Source: Gammaproteobacteria bacterium
GTDB taxonomy: Bacteria > Pseudomonadota > Gammaproteobacteria > Ga0077536
Assembly (NCBI GenBank): GCA_024234975.1
Contig: JACKNH010000018.1
Coordinates: forward strand, 16,056 to 80,055
Direction of reading: 5' to 3'
DNA: 64,000 nt
Made by a program: the position numbers and the translations under genes
Part shown: piece by piece, positions 19,701 to 26,761 of the stretch
Position numbering within the stretch: the stretch's first letter is position 1
Layout: each line of letters opens with the position of its first letter
Notes under the pieces: model-generated
Seen by the model: the letters and a program-made list of their open reading frames with translations, nothing else
Databases searched by the model: none
Told to the model about the DNA's origin: nothing

Positions 19701-19889
19701 GACGGTACGGGCCAGGGCGGTATATACGTTGTCGGCGGCATTCAGGACGACAGCACGACCGATGCAATTATTGCGGCAGCAACGTCAGCCGCCGAGGAAA
19801 CCCATGAGACGGCCGACGAGGCAATTGCCGATGAGGACGACGATGACGAGGACGAAGAGGAACAGGGCGCGGTAGGCGAATGCAGTTGA
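13722..19889 (+). CDS. TpsA exoprotein: haemagglutinin N-domain plus propeller-like repeats
   Basis: The 2055-residue protein starts with an extended, arginine-rich signal peptide ending GALANPQGG. The two-partner secretion (filamentous haemagglutinin N-terminal) domain spans about residues 35-280 and contains the hallmark LLNPNGVLIG. Residues about 480-1590 are not the usual haemagglutinin repeats. They are a long run of roughly 53-residue beta repeats with ADVGG--DAG--FLVD / QHGGGAGAIYF signatures. A beta-helical part (about 1595-1960) follows, then a C-terminus with CVGC near 1981-1984, an Asp/Glu-rich run, and a cysteine two residues from the end. It is presumably secreted by the TpsB at 10732. 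Surface adhesion is the usual role of the family and is inferred here. Confidence 0.92.
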   Translation: MHRRTIRNFAPRRTLCSRLVAGALGLFCSTGALANPQGGQVVSGSAQFATPNATTLEISNSPNAIINWNSFSIGQHETTRFLQESAASAVLNRVTGGDPSEILGQMVSNGRVFLLNPNGVLIGQNATIDTAGLIMSTLDIANEDFLAGKLAFSGDDSSGGIVNHGYIKAGPGGEIVLLAPSITNAPVDGNDLSGILETDGGQLILAAGRAITITSLDNAEISFEVQAPTDAVVNLGALLAKGGTAAVLAGTIHHSGEINADNISVDATGRIVLGATSELTVAAGSTISAAGGRIEISATNSDGDAIAAVSGMVTTSDTTTGGVVSITGDTVALSGATVSADAVDGNAGIVQVGGSAQGTALALDSATTVTVDSASTVSASAQRSGDGGEVVVYASADVDFAGTALARGGLAAGDGGYIEVSGTGDVLFSGTVDVGAPGGTPGSLLLDPKFIFIIPGQVVDGPFQDPTPFAGDGFGGNGLSVLSNGNILILNQNADATGATDAGEVFLFGPAGNLLGSITGTANSQRLGAFGFRNMSSGDVLIADPNATVGANTLAGTLHLLDGTTGQVVGQLNGGAANDQLGLSFFSEVAYGSFGQAPTGKMIVNNPRADVGGLVDAGTSFLVSEADLSITGQLNGQHTGDALGNVFPTMLNNGNYVITARNADAGGITDAGSLFVVDGSTGTAAFQLDGNTASEFLGNSVDTFTLGNSVVIVRNAQHSNGAGAVFFLSSAGSVINSVVGATAGDGVGSFGLTNLGSVLALLVPDADVGGNVDAGQIYFLDRNIATAGQVLGRIDGSAADDSVGQLSVTLLPSGNVLVPVPYADVGGNIDAGRVMIVSPTTTNNPLLNITGDTAFENLGFDIDRFTLGTAFPIIISAAHGNDTGAIFFTDDGGNLLNTVTGSASGDRLGDWGVDYYGGSELVIAVPDASPNGTSGGGEIRFVDRTIATVGQELGRISGVSDFEQLGSESITRLSNGNYLVASPFASTQGLSENGRVFITAPTATDSPLFELAGDTDFENLGFDLQPFEISIDTPVLISDQHGGGVGEIFFIDAINGAVINSVAGDANGDMAAQSLEHFGSEILLRLPLADAANFTDAGRIIFLSSDPATLGQELGRIEGISTNSRLGSYFPIQLTNGDYVIKEPNASIGGLTNVGRFMIVDPNTTNAPTVTVVGDTAGELLGSDYDEFSYGDSRPIIFSPQHGGGAGAIYFIDGLNSTVASISGNTGDLLGNGPYDVLPGGNLYIGVPDAGPNNEGQVMIIDPATATDLTGGLLVGNAANERMGASFSDFDTFTLGFTDNFIVKSDLHGTDQGALFFVNGADGSFQTFNGSAGDFLGRGQLFGLSNGNIVVTVPDAGTNASGKVLLLNPTSMTELTGGLLVGNTANERLGTSGNVNTFTLGGNNFLVTNTQHGSQAGAMFFVDGSTGTFNLLQGENPGDLLGQFGLSQPFGATNYLVRVPAADPNGLVDAGTLFFIDATGGIVGRVDGSAAGDNLGQSINEFTVSGSVLAFVPNADVGLLTDAGSLLQIDRATATVVQRIDGTSAGERFGASTSLYNIGAGRYLIPSTLADVGGATDAGRFVLFDPSATGGNQSTDFTFSGNPNGSLTLTNLQIQDFLNGGASLSLEANTDIVTSVGADINATGGSLSLRAGRSILINSNISVPSLTLAANLTATDGVVSTSRDPGPGEIWLLGALLGGNSISVGGENIYLQPTLVNGVATVSGITAQGALNLSATGDVVIDGAAVSGGTLDVTATNIMFSTLNFNGADFESGVSSAGAIAMTASGDIALVGSTVAGGSVDIEAANVYLDGLDLNGVGYAARVNTQNDLTINSPGDVLLIGGNAIGAFAELNAGGRLTVNAANFGMYGGTALDVPPGTRVIDIFDNFQLAESINTTQLPPIALVYAGGELTVNATESVTLQAGGSADAGVLLIGSDVITVHAPLMALLTSDPNAPSDPTLNADALIVSLGGIPPAIEVADCVGCEDLFGDPLGDGTGQGGIYVVGGIQDDSTTDAIIAAATSAAEETHETADEAIADEDDDDEDEEEQGAVGECS
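15150..18490 (+). repeat. Protein-coding repeat array within TpsA
   Basis: Degenerate repeats of about 53 codons. A His of the [QA/L]H-G-x3-GA-[I/M]FF motif falls at residues 718, 879, 1041, 1202, 1308 and 1412. The spacings are 161, 162, 161, 106 and 104, i.e. three-repeat then two-repeat periods. Repeat signatures resemble FG-GAP/propeller blades more than haemagglutinin helices. Confidence 0.75.
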
Positions 19890-19917
19890 AGCTGAACCGG
19901 CACAAAGCTTGAACAAG

Positions 19918-19945
19918 AACCCGGGCCGATGCCCGGGTTTTTTTT
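19918..19945 (+). terminator. Rho-independent terminator of the TpsB-FecR-TpsA operon
   Basis: CCCGGGC (19920-19926), a four-base CGAT loop and GCCCGGG (19931-19937) are followed by eight T residues. It starts 28 bases after the TpsA stop codon. This is a textbook intrinsic terminator on the plus strand. Confidence 0.93.
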
Positions 19946-20431
19946 GGCGAGCAGCGCTGGTGCTGAGCCGCTACGACTGCGGTGGCGATACCCGGCTGAA
20001 AGCAGGAATGCGCTTGCCAGCCGTTACCTGGTACGCAATGCATGTGACACGGCCAAGATGCCAAGTGCGAGACCGACCTGCGGAAAACAACGCCGCCGCC
20101 GCCCGACCAAAGCTGGGCAACGCGACTCGAAGCCGTCATTTTTGAAAAGTCCCGCCCGGGCGGGAGATCGAGCAAATACCAGTTCAAGGCCGGTTGAGGG
20201 CGGCCCTGCGCAGAGGCGATGTTCGTCACCCGGCAGCCGTGGGTTAGGCAAGCTGCTCCAATCGGAGTCAGAACTGGCTGGGGCCGGTCCGAAGTTTCAC
20301 AACTGAATTCGAAACTCCATCGGCTCTGCGTTACATCATGCGGGAGCAAGCTCTCACGCACACTGGTAAGTTTAGATGACGACGTGAGCTTTGCCAGTTT
20401 TCAGTGCGGTGAATGTTAGATCGATTTCGTC
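19946..20431. other. Non-coding gap between convergent transcripts, with GC palindrome
   Basis: No convincing gene is seen in this stretch of about 490 bases; open frames on both strands lack conserved features. The sequence TCCCGCCCGGGCGGGA (20150-20165) is a perfect 16-base palindrome. On the minus strand it is followed by CTTTTC, so it could end the transcript of the ankyrin cassette. I looked for GEMM-type and other known riboswitch cores and found none. Confidence 0.5.
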
Positions 20432-21952
20432 TTACGTTCCCTGCTCGCCAGCGGATGTTTCATGAAAACTGCGGGCGCCATGCATTTGCAGTAGCGCAGC
20501 GGTTTCCGGATGGGGCGCCATATCACCTTGTCGCAACCTCATCGAAGAAATCACCTTGCCCAATGCATAATCAAGTGCAGTATTACCTTCATTGTCCTTT
20601 GCATTGATTTCAGCGCCATTTTCCACGAGGAAGCGGGCGAATTCCGTCCAGCCCCAGAAGGCGGCGGCGTGCAGCGCGGTCTGACCGTCATTGCGTCCAC
20701 CGTTGACGTCGGCGCCGGCGCCGAGCAGCAGTTGCGCCGCGGCGATACATTGCGCCTCATTGCGGAAGCGGGCCCGGATATCAATCAAGGTGGAACCGAG
20801 GCCGGCGGCCGACATCATCGGCGTAATCCCGAGCGAGTTCGGCAGATTCGGCAACGCGTTGTATTCGAGCAGCAGTTTGATCGAATCGGTATCGCCGGCC
20901 TTCGCTGCGCGAATCAATGGGGTGGTGCCGATGGTCAGCATGTTGTCACCCCCGCGATCCTGGCCCAGTGAGCGGTAAGGCGGAAACAATTTGAGCTGCA
21001 TGTTGGGGTTGGCGCCTTTGGCCAGCAGTTTCGACATGACTTCCAGCGGCGTCGTGTCATCCCATGATGGCCGATCAGGGCGGCCGCCGCGTGGCACCGT
21101 GTTGTAGTCGACCGTGGAGTACAGCGGCGCACGGCCCCAGGTATCCCACTTGTTGACGTTGGCGCCGGCATCTATGAGATACGCGGCGGCGTCCCAACGT
21201 GCGTTGAGCGTGGCCATCAACAAAGGGGTGATGTTATCGGGATCCGAGAGGTCGATGTTGGCGCCGCCTTCGACCAGTGCGCGTGCGCAACCCGCGCAGC
21301 CTTCACGGGCTGCCAGCAGCAACGCCGTCAGGCCGCCGGAGGGACGGTTCTGCGGTCGCGGCTCCGCGGTTACCTGGCGTGGCCATACCTTGATATCACT
21401 GCGGGCGTCCACCTCGGCGCCCCGCTGCACCAGCAATTCGGTCATCGCCGGCTGGCTCTGCGCGGCGGCCCACATCAATGCCGTCTGCCCACGAAAGCTG
21501 CCGCGTGCATTGACATTGGCGCCGCGGTCGAGCAACAACCTGGCGGCGTCGACATGACTGGTGCGCGCAACGGTCATCAATGCCGTCTGCCCTTCCAGGT
21601 TGGCCGATTCAACATCGGCGCCGGCATCCAGCAGCCGCTTGATGATACGGACGTTGCCGTGCTCGCCTGCTTCCAGCAGGGGCGAGGAGCCGTAGTCGTT
21701 ACGGGCGTTGACGTCGGCGCCGGCTTTGAGCAGTCGTGTCACCAGTGCTTCGTCGTCGTTGTAGACGGCCCAGTGTAAAGCCGTGGTGCCATCGCTCATG
21801 CGCTCGCTGGCATCCGCGCCTTGCTTCAGCAACTCAAGGGCCTGCCCGGAGTCGCCCGCACGAGCCGCGTCCATCAGCGTTTGCGCGCAAATCGAATGTG
21901 TCATCACCGTGGCAATGAAGGCCGCCAGTAATGCTCCCCGCCGGCTTGCCAT
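20432..21952 (-). CDS. Exported ankyrin-repeat protein, cassette arm 1
   Basis: The 506-residue protein has a signal peptide (MASRRGALLAAF to about SICAQ) followed by ankyrin repeats through most of its length. Each shows the G-TALHWA / LL--GAD-N-R consensus, for example DGTTALHWAVYNDDEALVTR and EGQTALMTVA. About ten repeats are seen, with a longer insertion around residues 195-215. Ankyrin repeats mediate protein-protein contact; in the periplasm the partner is unknown. The ATG at 21952 is one base from the stop of the DUF1552 gene, so the genes are co-translated. A close paralogue is at 33512-35023 in the inverted arm. The last segment, after a Met/Arg-rich stretch, is not ankyrin-like. Confidence 0.9.
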   Translation of the reverse strand: MASRRGALLAAFIATVMTHSICAQTLMDAARAGDSGQALELLKQGADASERMSDGTTALHWAVYNDDEALVTRLLKAGADVNARNDYGSSPLLEAGEHGNVRIIKRLLDAGADVESANLEGQTALMTVARTSHVDAARLLLDRGANVNARGSFRGQTALMWAAAQSQPAMTELLVQRGAEVDARSDIKVWPRQVTAEPRPQNRPSGGLTALLLAAREGCAGCARALVEGGANIDLSDPDNITPLLMATLNARWDAAAYLIDAGANVNKWDTWGRAPLYSTVDYNTVPRGGRPDRPSWDDTTPLEVMSKLLAKGANPNMQLKLFPPYRSLGQDRGGDNMLTIGTTPLIRAAKAGDTDSIKLLLEYNALPNLPNSLGITPMMSAAGLGSTLIDIRARFRNEAQCIAAAQLLLGAGADVNGGRNDGQTALHAAAFWGWTEFARFLVENGAEINAKDNEGNTALDYALGKVISSMRLRQGDMAPHPETAALLQMHGARSFHETSAGEQGT

Positions 21953-21953
21953 A

Positions 21954-23273
21954 TCAGATCTCCGAAAACTCACCGGTACTGTCACCGAACGAATCCATCG
22001 GGATACCGACGCGGTTCAGTAGCGTCAGGTGCAGGTTCGCCAGCGGCGAATGGTCCGGGTAGCGCAGGTGCTGGCGACCCTTGATGGTGCCGGCGCCTCG
22101 GCCGACGATGGCCGTCGGCAGCGGGAAGTGATCGTGCAGGTTACTGTTGCTCATGTTGCTGCCGAACAGAATCGTGGAGTTGTCGAGCATGTTGCCGTCA
22201 CCATCGGAAGTTTCCGCCAGCTGCTTGACGAAGCGGGCGAATGCCTGGGTGTTGTAGGCCTGCACGCGCGCCAGCCGTTCCAGCTTGCCGGCATTGTTCT
22301 GGTGGTGAGACAGCGGATGGAACGCATCGGAAATACCGATATGCGTGTACGCCTGGTTGCTGACCTCGGCGGCCATCATGAACGAGACGATACGCGTCAT
22401 GTTGGCGCGGAACGCCAGTGCGATCATGTCGAACATCAAATCAATATGATCACCGAACGCCGCGGGAATGCCCGACGGTGCGTCAGGCAGATTGAGCTGT
22501 GACATGTCGCGCGCCGCCAGCCGTTCCACCCGGCGCTCGATTTCACGCACGGTTTCCAGGTAATCATCGAGCACGGCGCGATCGCGCGCACCCAGGCGCT
22601 TGCCCAGTGTCCGTGCTTCTTCCGAAACCATATCCAGCAGGCTGTTGTTCTCCAGCGCAATCATGTCGCGTTCTTCCGGCGTGTCGCCGGCGCCGAACAA
22701 GGTCTGGAATAATTTTCGCGGATTGTGTTCCATCGGCAGCGGCGTGGAGGGTGTGCGGAAGGAAATTGTCTTGCCGTAGCTGCAGCCGTAATTGCGATCG
22801 CAGGATCCTTCGCCACCATGCTCCTCGGTAGCGACTTCGAGCGAGGGCAGGGGCGTGTCCTGGCCGATGTGTTGGGCGGCAATCTGGTCCACCGTGGTGG
22901 CGCCCAACGGATCATGGCTGATGCGCGGCGGCACACAGCCCAGCCAGGTGCCGGGTGTGATGGCGTGTACCGGGGCGGCGACGGCGGACTTGTTTTCCAG
23001 CCCGCTGATAATGGTGAGGTAGTCCTTGTACGGATCCAGCGGTGCAAGGATCTGCGGCAGTTCGAAATCGCGGCCTTCGCCAGTGGGCGTCCACTTGTTC
23101 ATCACCGCACCGTGCGGGAAGTAGACAAACGCCATGCGGGGTTTCGGCGCCGCCGCAGTGTTTGCCAGCGCAGTGCCGGCGGGAATCATCGCATCGAGTA
23201 AGGGCAACGCGACCGAGGCGCCCACACCACGCAGGAATGTGCGGCGGGCAATGTGTTTCTTGGTCAGGAACAT
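21954..23273 (-). CDS. DUF1552 family protein (Tat-exported HXXSHH protein), arm 1
   Basis: The 439-residue protein opens with MFLTKKHIARRTFLRGVG. This is a twin-arginine signal (RRTFLRG) followed by a hydrophobic stretch and an A-x-A type cut near TALAN. The body matches DUF1552 (PF07586), with the family motif HPLSHHQNN at about residue 330 and FVYFPHG near the start. The family is common in planctomycetes and some proteobacteria next to DUF1592 cytochromes, and its activity is not known. Tat export suggests it folds, perhaps with a cofactor, before export. An AGGAG lies nine bases before the ATG at 23273; an in-frame ATG at 23279 is also possible. The paralogue is at 32195-33508. Confidence 0.92.
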   Translation of the reverse strand: MFLTKKHIARRTFLRGVGASVALPLLDAMIPAGTALANTAAAPKPRMAFVYFPHGAVMNKWTPTGEGRDFELPQILAPLDPYKDYLTIISGLENKSAVAAPVHAITPGTWLGCVPPRISHDPLGATTVDQIAAQHIGQDTPLPSLEVATEEHGGEGSCDRNYGCSYGKTISFRTPSTPLPMEHNPRKLFQTLFGAGDTPEERDMIALENNSLLDMVSEEARTLGKRLGARDRAVLDDYLETVREIERRVERLAARDMSQLNLPDAPSGIPAAFGDHIDLMFDMIALAFRANMTRIVSFMMAAEVSNQAYTHIGISDAFHPLSHHQNNAGKLERLARVQAYNTQAFARFVKQLAETSDGDGNMLDNSTILFGSNMSNSNLHDHFPLPTAIVGRGAGTIKGRQHLRYPDHSPLANLHLTLLNRVGIPMDSFGDSTGEFSEI

Positions 23274-23303
23274 GGTCATCAACTCCTTATCGCAGTTGCA
23301 GCG

Positions 23304-25748
23304 TCAGTCGGTGGTGGTGGCAAGTGGCGGATGCCCGGCGGCGGCAATGGCTTCACCCTGGTCGGGAATCCGGTCCATGCGGAACGCGGGACTCAAGACA
23401 ATGCCGTTGATGATGGCGGAGAGCCGGTAATCGTCACGCGCCGCATCGCGTACGATTCGGCGGACCGTGGGCATGTCGTAATAGCGGACGCTGCGGCCCA
23501 GCGCGAATGTCATCAGCTTCTCGGTAAACGTCTGGGCGAATTCGTCTGACCGGTCAACCAGCGCGTCGCGCAATTCATTGACGCCGTTGATCGGCGTGCC
23601 GTCGGCCAGTTGTCCGGAGGCATCGATGTCGGTGCCGGCATCGCGATCCCGCGTGCGCCAGCGCCCGATGGCGTCGAAGTTCTCCAGCGCCAGCCCCAGC
23701 GGATCAATTACGCCGTGGCAGCCTGCACAGGAAGGCGCCGCACGATGCTCGGCCAGCCGTTCGCGGACGGTCAGCGGCACCGCGCCTTCCTGGGTTTCCG
23801 GGAAGGCTTCGACATTCGGCGGCGGCGCTGCGGGGGGCGTGCCGAGGAATTTTTCCAGGATGTAACCACCGCGCAGCACCGGCGTCGTGCGATTGGCGTA
23901 TGACGTCGCCATCAGAAATGCGCCTTTGCCAAGCAGTCCGCGCCGGTAGTCATGGTCGAATTCCACGCGCTGGAAGCGACTGCCGCGGATGGACTTGACG
24001 CCGTAATGCACGGCCAACCGTTCATTGATGAAAGAGTGTCTTGCGGTCAGCAGGTCGATGATGCTGGCATCGGCAGCGAATACACTGCCGATGAATAACG
24101 CCAGCTCTTCCTTGAAGTCTTCCACCAGATCCGCGCTGTACTCGGGAAACAGATCCGGGTCGGGTTCGACGATATCCAGGCCTTTCACGTTCAACCATTG
24201 AAAGGCGAAGTTGCGCACCAGTGCGTCGGCGCGCGGATCGGCCAACATGCGCTTGATTTGCGCTTTCAACGCGGCATCGTTGTGCAGCTCGCCGGCTTCG
24301 GCCACTTTGAGCAGCGCTTCGTCGGGTGGTCCGCTCCAGAGGAAGAACGACAACCGCGAAGCAAGATCAAGATCGTTCAGCGCGAACATCGAACCCGGCA
24401 CGGCGTCATCGGGCGGCGTGTGCGCGCGATACAGGAAGTTGGGGCTGGCGAGTATCGCCATCAGGCCCTTCTGGATACCGGTATCGAAATCGCCTTGGTC
24501 ACGACCGCGCTGGTAAAACGACATGGCGTGGGCGATGTCGTCACGGCTGACCGGGCGACGGAACGCCTCCCGGGCGATGCGCAACAGGATTTCCTCGGCA
24601 CAGGCAGTTTCTTCCGCCACGACCTGCGGCCGGCAACTGAACAACTTGTGCCGGCTCGGCGTTTCACTGACGCCGCTGACGGTCAGCGGCCCTTTGATCT
24701 CGACGTTGGCGATGCGCGGTCCGTCAGAGTTGCCATCCACATGCCGGCCCATGCCTTCCACCGGCAGAAAGCCGTGCAGAATTTCATTGGTGACGGCGGC
24801 TGTCTTCGCAACAAAGGTGATGCCTATGCGATGCGTGCCCGCCGGGACAAACGCACGGATATCGCGAAACCGGCTGTTGATCTCGCCGACGCCCGCGGCC
24901 TGTTGCAGTTCGACCAGGTCGAGGTCATGGTCGTTGCCCAATTTCTGCTCGAACACCCGCTTGTCATCTACGGTAACGATCAGTGTGTTCTCCCACATCA
25001 CGCCCCACAGATAGCCGGCACCGACCAGCCCGGAGATGTTGAATTCGTATTCGCCGTCGGCGGGAAAGTAGTGTTCGATGAGCATGCCACCGCGGGTACC
25101 GAGCGGCAGCCCTTTGACATGGACGTACTGGTTGGATTCGGGCGTTCCGGGATAGAACCGGCTCTCAGTGCGGGCGTTGGGTTTGCCCAGCGCCATGACG
25201 CTGACCTGGCGGGCCGCCGACAGGTACTGTTCCATGAATGCCGGCGACACCTTCAGGACTTCGGCGATGTTATCAAAGCTGTCGGATTCATCATCCCGCG
25301 GCAACAAGGCGCTGACATCGATATCGAGGTCGAGCAGCTGGCGGATGGCGTTGGCGTACTCGGTACGGTTCAATCGATGCAGGCCGACGGTGCCGGGATC
25401 GATATTCTGTGCCGCCGCCATATCCAGCGAGCGCTCGAGTGTGCGCATGAAATCGACCATGACCGCGCGGTCAGGTTTGTCTTCACCGGGCGGCGGCATC
25501 TGCGCGCCGCGCACCTTGCGCACCGCTTCCTCCCAGATTTGGGCATCGGCGGCGACGTTCGCAGGCTGCAACGTATCGAAGGCGACGCCGCCCGCCCAGT
25601 CTTCGAAGTTATGGCAGCCGATGCAGTATTCCTCCACCAGCGGCCACTGCTCCGCCAGGATGGCGCCGGCATCCTCGGCCGCGTGGGCCGGAACCAGGAA
25701 ACATGCGGCCGAACCGGCCGCGGCGAGGTACCGCATACGAATCATCAT
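23304..25748 (-). CDS. DUF1592-type multidomain c-type cytochrome, arm 1
   Basis: The 814-residue exported protein (signal peptide ending PAHAAED) carries two CxxCH haem-binding sites: CIGCHNFEDW near residue 43 and CAGCHGVIDP near residue 675. Domain order fits the planctomycete-type cytochrome group: N-terminal cytochrome, DUF1587 (HRLNRTEYANAIRQLLDLD), a beta-rich PA14-like insert (PADGEYEFNISGL), DUF1595, DUF1592 (LDLASRLSFFLWSGPPDE), DUF1588 (RTTPVLRGGYILEKFLGTPP) and DUF1585 at the end. The role is presumably periplasmic electron transfer, substrate unknown. Its ATG overlaps the stop of the MBL gene (ATGA). The paralogue is at 29704-32130. Confidence 0.93.
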   Translation of the reverse strand: MMIRMRYLAAAGSAACFLVPAHAAEDAGAILAEQWPLVEEYCIGCHNFEDWAGGVAFDTLQPANVAADAQIWEEAVRKVRGAQMPPPGEDKPDRAVMVDFMRTLERSLDMAAAQNIDPGTVGLHRLNRTEYANAIRQLLDLDIDVSALLPRDDESDSFDNIAEVLKVSPAFMEQYLSAARQVSVMALGKPNARTESRFYPGTPESNQYVHVKGLPLGTRGGMLIEHYFPADGEYEFNISGLVGAGYLWGVMWENTLIVTVDDKRVFEQKLGNDHDLDLVELQQAAGVGEINSRFRDIRAFVPAGTHRIGITFVAKTAAVTNEILHGFLPVEGMGRHVDGNSDGPRIANVEIKGPLTVSGVSETPSRHKLFSCRPQVVAEETACAEEILLRIAREAFRRPVSRDDIAHAMSFYQRGRDQGDFDTGIQKGLMAILASPNFLYRAHTPPDDAVPGSMFALNDLDLASRLSFFLWSGPPDEALLKVAEAGELHNDAALKAQIKRMLADPRADALVRNFAFQWLNVKGLDIVEPDPDLFPEYSADLVEDFKEELALFIGSVFAADASIIDLLTARHSFINERLAVHYGVKSIRGSRFQRVEFDHDYRRGLLGKGAFLMATSYANRTTPVLRGGYILEKFLGTPPAAPPPNVEAFPETQEGAVPLTVRERLAEHRAAPSCAGCHGVIDPLGLALENFDAIGRWRTRDRDAGTDIDASGQLADGTPINGVNELRDALVDRSDEFAQTFTEKLMTFALGRSVRYYDMPTVRRIVRDAARDDYRLSAIINGIVLSPAFRMDRIPDQGEAIAAAGHPPLATTTD

Positions 25749-26689
25749 CGACTCCCGCGCTGCAGATAGCGGCGCACTTCAGTAATGTGGCCCCACACGC
25801 CTTCATAGGCGTTGTGGAGGAACTGCCGGGGTTCTCCCCATAGCGCGTCATGGTCGCGCGTCGGCAGTGAAATCAGGAATTCGGCGTAGCTTTCGCCCTT
25901 GTAATAGCTGTTGCTGATTTTCGTCAGCACGTCTTCACACATGGCCCGTTGGGCTTGCAGGTGTTTGCTGTCGACCGGCGTGCCGTGTGCGGCAATCACG
26001 ATGGTGTTGTCATCGCAGATCTCAAGCAGCAAATTCAGGCTGTCGATCATGCCGCCCAGCCAGCCGCCCGTGACGTAGTCGGGCAGCGGGTAGCTACCGT
26101 CGGTAACCACGCCGCCGGCCACGATGACATTCCGCTCCGGCAGGTGAACGTACAAGTCACCGTCGGTATGGGCCTGGCTGAGATAACCATAGCGTAGCGC
26201 GTCCGCTCCGACATCGAGTTCGTGCACGCCGTAATAAAACGTGTCGGTGGGCCAGAAGCTAGTGGGGCGCGGGGGGTAAACCCGGTTGTTCCAGGTCGAG
26301 TTGATGTCCGTGGTCATCCACAGGCGTGTATTCTCATGGGCGATCACCGGCACGCCGCGCGCGGTGAAAACATCGTTGCAACCGGTATGGTCGAGATGCC
26401 AATGCGTATTGAAGACATGGCTGACAGGCTTATCGGCGCGTTTTGTGGTCAACCAGTCGTTGAGCGGACCGGCATCCACATCCGCACCGCAGTCCACCAG
26501 TACCACGCCGGTAGCAGTATCGATGGCGGTAATGTTGCCGCCCGCGCCGTGCAACAGCGTGACGCCGTCGGCGACAGTGGTTGACGTCAGCGGCCCCGTC
26601 GCCGCCCGCGCCAGATATGGCCAGGCGAGTTGGGCTGTGCCGGCGACGGCGGCGCCGAGCAGTGAGCGGCGGGTGAACGGGGCTTTCAT
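25745..26689 (-). CDS. Exported MBL-fold metallo-hydrolase, arm 1
   Basis: The 314-residue protein has a twin-arginine-like signal (TRRSLLGAAVAG, cut near ARAATG) and a complete metallo-beta-lactamase metal site. Motif 2 is THWHLDHTG (HxHxDH), motif 3 is AHTDGD, and the last ligand is in AAHGTPV. The pattern is that of periplasmic MBL hydrolases acting on small esters, lactones or thioesters; the substrate is not readable. It is the first gene of the minus-strand cassette and is translationally coupled to the DUF1592 cytochrome. A degenerate paralogue lies at 28680-29612. Confidence 0.9.
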   Translation of the reverse strand: MKAPFTRRSLLGAAVAGTAQLAWPYLARAATGPLTSTTVADGVTLLHGAGGNITAIDTATGVVLVDCGADVDAGPLNDWLTTKRADKPVSHVFNTHWHLDHTGCNDVFTARGVPVIAHENTRLWMTTDINSTWNNRVYPPRPTSFWPTDTFYYGVHELDVGADALRYGYLSQAHTDGDLYVHLPERNVIVAGGVVTDGSYPLPDYVTGGWLGGMIDSLNLLLEICDDNTIVIAAHGTPVDSKHLQAQRAMCEDVLTKISNSYYKGESYAEFLISLPTRDHDALWGEPRQFLHNAYEGVWGHITEVRRYLQRGSR

Positions 26690-26761
26690 ATCAATCTCAG
26701 TCAGTTACCACGTAAAGCAGGCCACTATAACAGCGCAGGCGCGGCCGATCAGGTTGACCGG

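Noticed and set aside
19946..20431. c-di-GMP (GEMM) or other riboswitch
   Set aside because: No conserved riboswitch core was found, and the region lies downstream of both flanking transcripts, not in a leader.
24198..25769. 523-codon plus-strand open frame opposite the DUF1592 gene
   Set aside because: Antisense to a gene with CxxCH sites and full domain order. The translation has biased composition typical of GC-rich shadow frames.
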